Source: Streptomyces goshikiensis
GTDB lineage: Bacteria > Actinomycetota > Actinomycetes > Streptomycetales > Streptomycetaceae
Length of the DNA stretch: 64,000 nt
NCBI RefSeq assembly: GCF_014650555.1
Contig: NZ_BMVE01000013.1
Location: 124,001 to 188,000 of the forward strand
Direction: 5' to 3'
The position numbers and the translations under genes were made by a program. The stretch's first letter is position 1, and each line of letters begins with the position of its first letter. The notes under the pieces were generated by a model, which did not search any database, was not told the origin of the DNA, and saw only the letters and a list, made by a program, of their open reading frames with translations. Of this stretch, positions 60,425-64,000 are shown piece after piece.

Positions 60425-62977
60425 CTACTCGGTCTTGATGGCCGTCAGCATGTTCAGGCGGGCGGCGCTGCGGGCGGGCCACATGGCCGCCAGGACGCCG
60501 ACCACACCGGCGAGCAGGAGGAACAGCCCGATCCGGTCCCACGGGAGGATCAGCTCGTAGTTCGGCATGGACTTCGCCATGGTGGTGCCGACCGCCCAGG
60601 CGAGGAAGACGCCGATGGCGACGCCCAGGGCCGCTCCGAAGAGCGAGATCACCACGGCCTCCAGGCGGATCATGTTCTTGACCCGGCTCCGGTCGAGACC
60701 GATCGCCCGCAGCATGCCGATCTCCTGGGTCCGCTCGAAGACGGACATCGCCAGGGTGTTGACCACGCCGAGCACCGAGATGATCAGCGCCATGCCGAGC
60801 AGGCCGTACATGACGTTCAGCATGGTGTTGATCATGCCGCCCATCTCGTTGCGCATGTCCTCCTGGGTGGCGACGTTGATGGCCGGGTTCTTGCCCAGCG
60901 CGTCGACGACCTTCTGCTGGCCTGCCTTGGACGCCCCGCCCTCGACGTTGACGTAGACCTCGGAGACGGCGCTCTCGTCCGTGTGCCGGTCGAGGATCTT
61001 GTCGTCGAGGACGTAGGGGGAGAGCAGGCCCTCCATGTCCTTGTAGACCGCGCCGACCTTGAGGGTCTCCTGCTTCCCGTCCTCGTACTTCACCTTGAGC
61101 GTGGAGCCGACGGCCAGTTTCTTGCTCTTCGCGGTCTTCTCGGCGACCAGGACCTCGCCCTTGCCGAGGGAGTCCAGCGAACCGCTGACGGTCTCGATGT
61201 TCAGCAGCTGGCCGATGGCGTCCGGGTTGACGCCGGACGCGGCCCGGAAGTCGTCGCCGACCATGAAGGAGCCGGCCGTCTGCGGGGAGACCGCCTTGAT
61301 GCCGGGGGCCTTGGTCAGGGCCTCGGCCACCGACTTGTCGAGGTAGCCCGTGCCGCCGGCCATGGAGACCTTGTAGTCGGCCTTGAGCTTCTCGGTGCTC
61401 ATCCGGTCGACGACCTTGCCGACGGTGATGCCGAGCACCGACAGGGTGGTGACCAGGGTCAGGCCGATCGCCAGGGAGGCGGCGGTGACGGCGGTGCGGC
61501 GCGGGTTGCGTACGGCGTTCTGGGCGGCCAGCTTGCCGGGGACCCCGAACACCTTCTGCAGCAGCGGGCGGACGGCCCCGATGACCGGCTTGGAGAGCAG
61601 CGGCAGCAGCACGATCATGCCGATGAGCATGAAGAAGGCGCCCGCGCCGATGGTCATGCGGCCGGCGTCGCCGCCCTCGGACACGCCGAGCACGACCAGG
61701 CCGATGCCGAGGACGCTGATGATCGAGCCGATGACGTTGCGCACGACCAGCGACTTCGCGGTGGACGGCAGGTGGGCGCTGCCCATGGCGGCGACCGGGG
61801 CGATCCGGCCGGTGCGCCAGGCGGGCAGCACCGCGGCGATCGTGGTGACCAGGATGCCGATGACCAGGGCCGCGACGACCGTGGTCGGGGCGATCACGAT
61901 GTCACCGCCCGGGAGCTTGGCGCCGAGGGAGCCGATCACGGAGCGCATGCCGACCGCCAGGCCGATGCCGCTGATCAGGCCGATGACGGCGGACACGGCA
62001 CCGACGACCAGGGCCTCGGCGAGCACCGAGCGCATGACCTGGCCGCGGTTGGCGCCGACGGCGCGCAGCAGGGCCAGCTCCTTGGTGCGCTGGGTGACCA
62101 GCATGGTGAAGGTGTTGTAGATCAGGAAGATGCCGACGAAGAGCGAGATGCCGGCGAAGACGAGCAGCATGGTGCCCATCTGGCCGAGGCCCTTCTCGAT
62201 GTCCTTGGCCTGCTTCGCGGCGAGGGCCGCGCCCGTCTGCGCCTCGGTGTGCTTGGCGTCGACCAGCGGCTTGATGTCGGAGAGCAGCTTGTCGGCGGAG
62301 GTGCCGTCCTTGGCGCCGACCGACATCTCCTGGAAGTAGCCGGGCTTGAGGTAGAGCTCCTGGGCGACCTTGGTCTCGAAGAGCACCAGGCTGCCGCCGG
62401 CCTGGACGGCGCCGTCCTCGGTGGTGAAGACACCGGCGAGGGAGTACTCCTTGACCGGGCCGTTGGTCGCGACGCGGACCTTGTCGCCGACCTTGTACTT
62501 GCCCGCGGACGCGGTCGCCTCGTCGAGCGCGATCTCGTCGGCCTTGGCCGGCCCGGCGCCCTGCACGAAGGTGTAGCGCGGGTCCTTGCCGTCCTTGACG
62601 GGCGTGTAGTTGGCGCCCTGGTTGGACCAGCCGGAGCCGATCAGCTTGCCGTTCTCGTCACCGACGCCGGCGAAGCCCGTGACGCGTCCGGAGACCGATG
62701 CGACGCCCGGGAGCGTCTTGACCTTGTCGAGGGTGGCCTGGCTCAGGCCCGGCTCGCCCTCCTTCTCGCCCTGGTCGTTGCGGCTCTGGCCGTAGGAGGT
62801 GACGGAGACGGCCACGCCCGCGTAGTCCTTGGCGGACTGGCCGGAGAGGGACTTCTTGAGGGTGTCGGTGAAGACGAGGGTGCCTGAGACGAAGGCGACG
62901 CCGAGGGTGACGGCGAGCACCGTCATCAGCAGCCGGGCCTTGTGCGCGAGGACGTTGCGCAGGGCTGTACGGAACAT
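60425..62977 (-). CDS. FtsX/MacB-like ABC permease (second copy)
   Basis: The 850-residue permease has the same two-half plan as the protein at 33540: an N-terminal helix (LLMTVLAVTLGVAFVSGTLV), a large exported domain, three helices around residue 260-400, a connector with further helices, a second exported domain and three C-terminal helices. The FtsX landmarks are LALLRAVGANRGQ and EIGMLRAIGLDRSR. It begins 55 bases after its ATPase gene. Identity with the other copy is visible at the start (SVAFVCGTLVFTDT versus GVAFVSGTLVFTDT) and elsewhere but is partial, so the duplication is old. The substrate is unknown. Confidence 0.92.
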   Translation of the reverse strand: MFRTALRNVLAHKARLLMTVLAVTLGVAFVSGTLVFTDTLKKSLSGQSAKDYAGVAVSVTSYGQSRNDQGEKEGEPGLSQATLDKVKTLPGVASVSGRVTGFAGVGDENGKLIGSGWSNQGANYTPVKDGKDPRYTFVQGAGPAKADEIALDEATASAGKYKVGDKVRVATNGPVKEYSLAGVFTTEDGAVQAGGSLVLFETKVAQELYLKPGYFQEMSVGAKDGTSADKLLSDIKPLVDAKHTEAQTGAALAAKQAKDIEKGLGQMGTMLLVFAGISLFVGIFLIYNTFTMLVTQRTKELALLRAVGANRGQVMRSVLAEALVVGAVSAVIGLISGIGLAVGMRSVIGSLGAKLPGGDIVIAPTTVVAALVIGILVTTIAAVLPAWRTGRIAPVAAMGSAHLPSTAKSLVVRNVIGSIISVLGIGLVVLGVSEGGDAGRMTIGAGAFFMLIGMIVLLPLLSKPVIGAVRPLLQKVFGVPGKLAAQNAVRNPRRTAVTAASLAIGLTLVTTLSVLGITVGKVVDRMSTEKLKADYKVSMAGGTGYLDKSVAEALTKAPGIKAVSPQTAGSFMVGDDFRAASGVNPDAIGQLLNIETVSGSLDSLGKGEVLVAEKTAKSKKLAVGSTLKVKYEDGKQETLKVGAVYKDMEGLLSPYVLDDKILDRHTDESAVSEVYVNVEGGASKAGQQKVVDALGKNPAINVATQEDMRNEMGGMINTMLNVMYGLLGMALIISVLGVVNTLAMSVFERTQEIGMLRAIGLDRSRVKNMIRLEAVVISLFGAALGVAIGVFLAWAVGTTMAKSMPNYELILPWDRIGLFLLLAGVVGVLAAMWPARSAARLNMLTAIKTE

Positions 62978-63032
62978 GGGTTTCGAGTCCTGGGGCTGGA
63001 AGTCTGGAGGAGGGCTGCGGAGGTGTTCCGGG

Positions 63033-63806
63033 TCAGCTGGTGCGGCCCTTGGCGTCGAAGGCCTTCATGCGGTCGAGCACGCCGTCGGCGGAGGGGCTGA
63101 TCATCTCGTCGACGATGCGGCCGTCGGCGAGGAAGATGACGCGGTCCGCGTAGGAGGCGGCGACCGGGTCGTGGGTGACCATCACGACGGTCTGGCCGAG
63201 CTCGCGGACGGAGTTGCGCAGGAAGCCGAGGACCTCGGCGCCGGAGCGGGAGTCGAGGTTTCCGGTCGGCTCGTCACCGAAGATGATCTCGGGGCGGGAG
63301 GCCAGGGCGCGGGCCACGGCCACGCGCTGCTGCTGGCCGCCGGAGAGCTGGGTCGGGCGGTGGCTCAGGCGGTCGGAGAGGCCGACCATGCGGATCACGT
63401 TGTCCAGCCACTGCCGGTCGGGCTTGCGGCCGGCGATGTCCATGGGCAGCGTGATGTTCTCCAGGGCCGTCAGGGTCGGCAGCAGGTTGAAGGCCTGGAA
63501 GATGAAGCCGATCTTGTCCCGGCGCAGCTGGGTCAGCTGCTTGTCCTTCAGGGTGCTCAGCTCGGTCTCGCCGATGCGGACGGAGCCGCCGGAGAAGGTG
63601 TCCAGGCCGGCGACGCAGTGCATCAGCGTGGACTTGCCGGAGCCGGAGGGGCCCATGATCGCGGTGAACTGCCCCTGCGCGAAGTCGACGGAGACGTTGT
63701 CCAGGGCGACCACCTGGGTCTCGCCCTGGCCGTACACCTTGGAGAGCTGGGTCGCGCGGGCGGCCACGGCCTGGGCGGTGTGGGGGGCGTAGTTGGTGGT
63801 GGTCAC
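63033..63806 (-). CDS. MacB/LolD-type ABC transporter ATPase (second copy)
   Basis: The 257-residue ATPase has Walker A GPSGSGKST, Q-loop FIFQAFNLLPTL, signature LSGGQQQRVAVARAL, Walker B IIFGDEPTGNLD and switch His MVTHDP, nearly identical in these stretches to the ATPase at 32755. GTG 63806 is chosen because AGGAG lies eight bases upstream and the N-terminus then matches its paralogue in length; the longer open frame is non-coding. It powers the permease gene that follows. Bases 63807-64000 upstream show no further gene. Confidence 0.95.
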   Translation of the reverse strand: MTTTNYAPHTAQAVAARATQLSKVYGQGETQVVALDNVSVDFAQGQFTAIMGPSGSGKSTLMHCVAGLDTFSGGSVRIGETELSTLKDKQLTQLRRDKIGFIFQAFNLLPTLTALENITLPMDIAGRKPDRQWLDNVIRMVGLSDRLSHRPTQLSGGQQQRVAVARALASRPEIIFGDEPTGNLDSRSGAEVLGFLRNSVRELGQTVVMVTHDPVAASYADRVIFLADGRIVDEMISPSADGVLDRMKAFDAKGRTS

Positions 63807-64000
63807 AGGGGGGACTCCTGTCGAGCGGGGCGGCCGCGGACTGCGGACGTGCGGGACGTATCCATCCTCACGGCGCCCACAGCGCTCCGGATCAGCCGCG
63901 GTGCCCGTTCTCCGGCCCACTGGAGGCTGACCGGGAGCCGGTCCGCCTCCTCCTTTGGTATGACATGAACCCCGAGAGGGGGACCGCGCCGGCGGGGGTG

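Noticed and set aside
60203..62887. 894-codon open frame opposite the second FtsX-type permease
   Set aside because: His/Asp/Gly-rich translation with no domain; the permease strand carries clear FtsX motifs.

Overview
The window is very GC-rich, with G or C in nearly every third codon position, GTG/TTG starts, short purine-rich ribosome binding sites, and families typical of actinomycetes (resuscitation-promoting factors, DivIC, a type II NADH dehydrogenase, proline-rich membrane-anchored propeller proteins, CYP107-type P450). This points to Streptomyces. From memory, the gene order (tamR-tam, desaturase, ppc, pth, rplY, prs, glmU, tRNA-Gln, mfd, mazG, a CYP107U-type P450, two rpf genes, eno, divIC, DUF501, Ppx/GppA, ndh) resembles the S. 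coelicolor core block around SCO3090-SCO3137. That is a recollection, not a computed alignment.

Layout. Positions 1-9.7 kb hold the end of an ABC-F ATPase, two tandem membrane-anchored PQQ-propeller proteins, two LuxR-type regulators (one with a receiver lacking its phosphorylatable Asp), galE, and the divergent tamR / tam-glyoxalase pair with two palindromic operators. Positions 9.7-20.8 kb hold a secreted FG-GAP protein, a desaturase-TetR operon with a tandem operator, ppc, and the leftward set tRNA-Gln, glmU, prs, rplY, pth. Positions 20.9-28.4 kb hold an orphan histidine kinase and the most unusual part of the window: a compact accessory-like island of deaminase, HNH (WHH) nuclease and SUKH/Imm35 immunity-type domains, then a long coiled-coil protein and a G-rich perfect 40-bp inverted repeat. 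Positions 28.4-36.9 kb hold an alpha/beta hydrolase with a divergent CGNR regulator, a DHA2-type MFS exporter, a MacB/FtsX-type ABC pair and a VapBC-like toxin-antitoxin pair. Positions 37-50.8 kb hold mfd, a lipoprotein, a membrane protein coupled to a Ser/Thr kinase with a TPR-like tail, a YfhO-type membrane protein, a SurA-like lipoprotein, mazG, a flavohaemoprotein and a P450. Positions 50.8-60.4 kb hold two Rpf cell-wall hydrolases, the second behind a c-di-AMP (ydaO-type) riboswitch, then eno-divIC-DUF501-Ppx/GppA, ndh with Rex-like operators, and a cyclopropane-fatty-acid-synthase-type methyltransferase. The window ends with a second MacB/FtsX ABC pair.

How the genes fit together: much of the window is central metabolism and cell-wall housekeeping (ppc, eno, galE, glmU, prs, ndh, rpf, divIC), with several small regulator-target units whose operators can be read directly (tamR-tam, TetR-desaturase, Rex-ndh, riboswitch-rpfA, antitoxin autoregulation). 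The best candidate for something under-described is the 22.35-27.15 kb island. It holds three toxin-type enzymatic domains (YwqJ-like deaminase, WHH nuclease, a second deaminase-like domain). Each is fused to or next to an immunity-type domain (SUKH-3, SUKH-1, Imm35 plus SUKH-4), and I see no secretion signals or delivery domains. This suggests an intracellular conflict or nucleic-acid-modifying system rather than exported polymorphic toxins.
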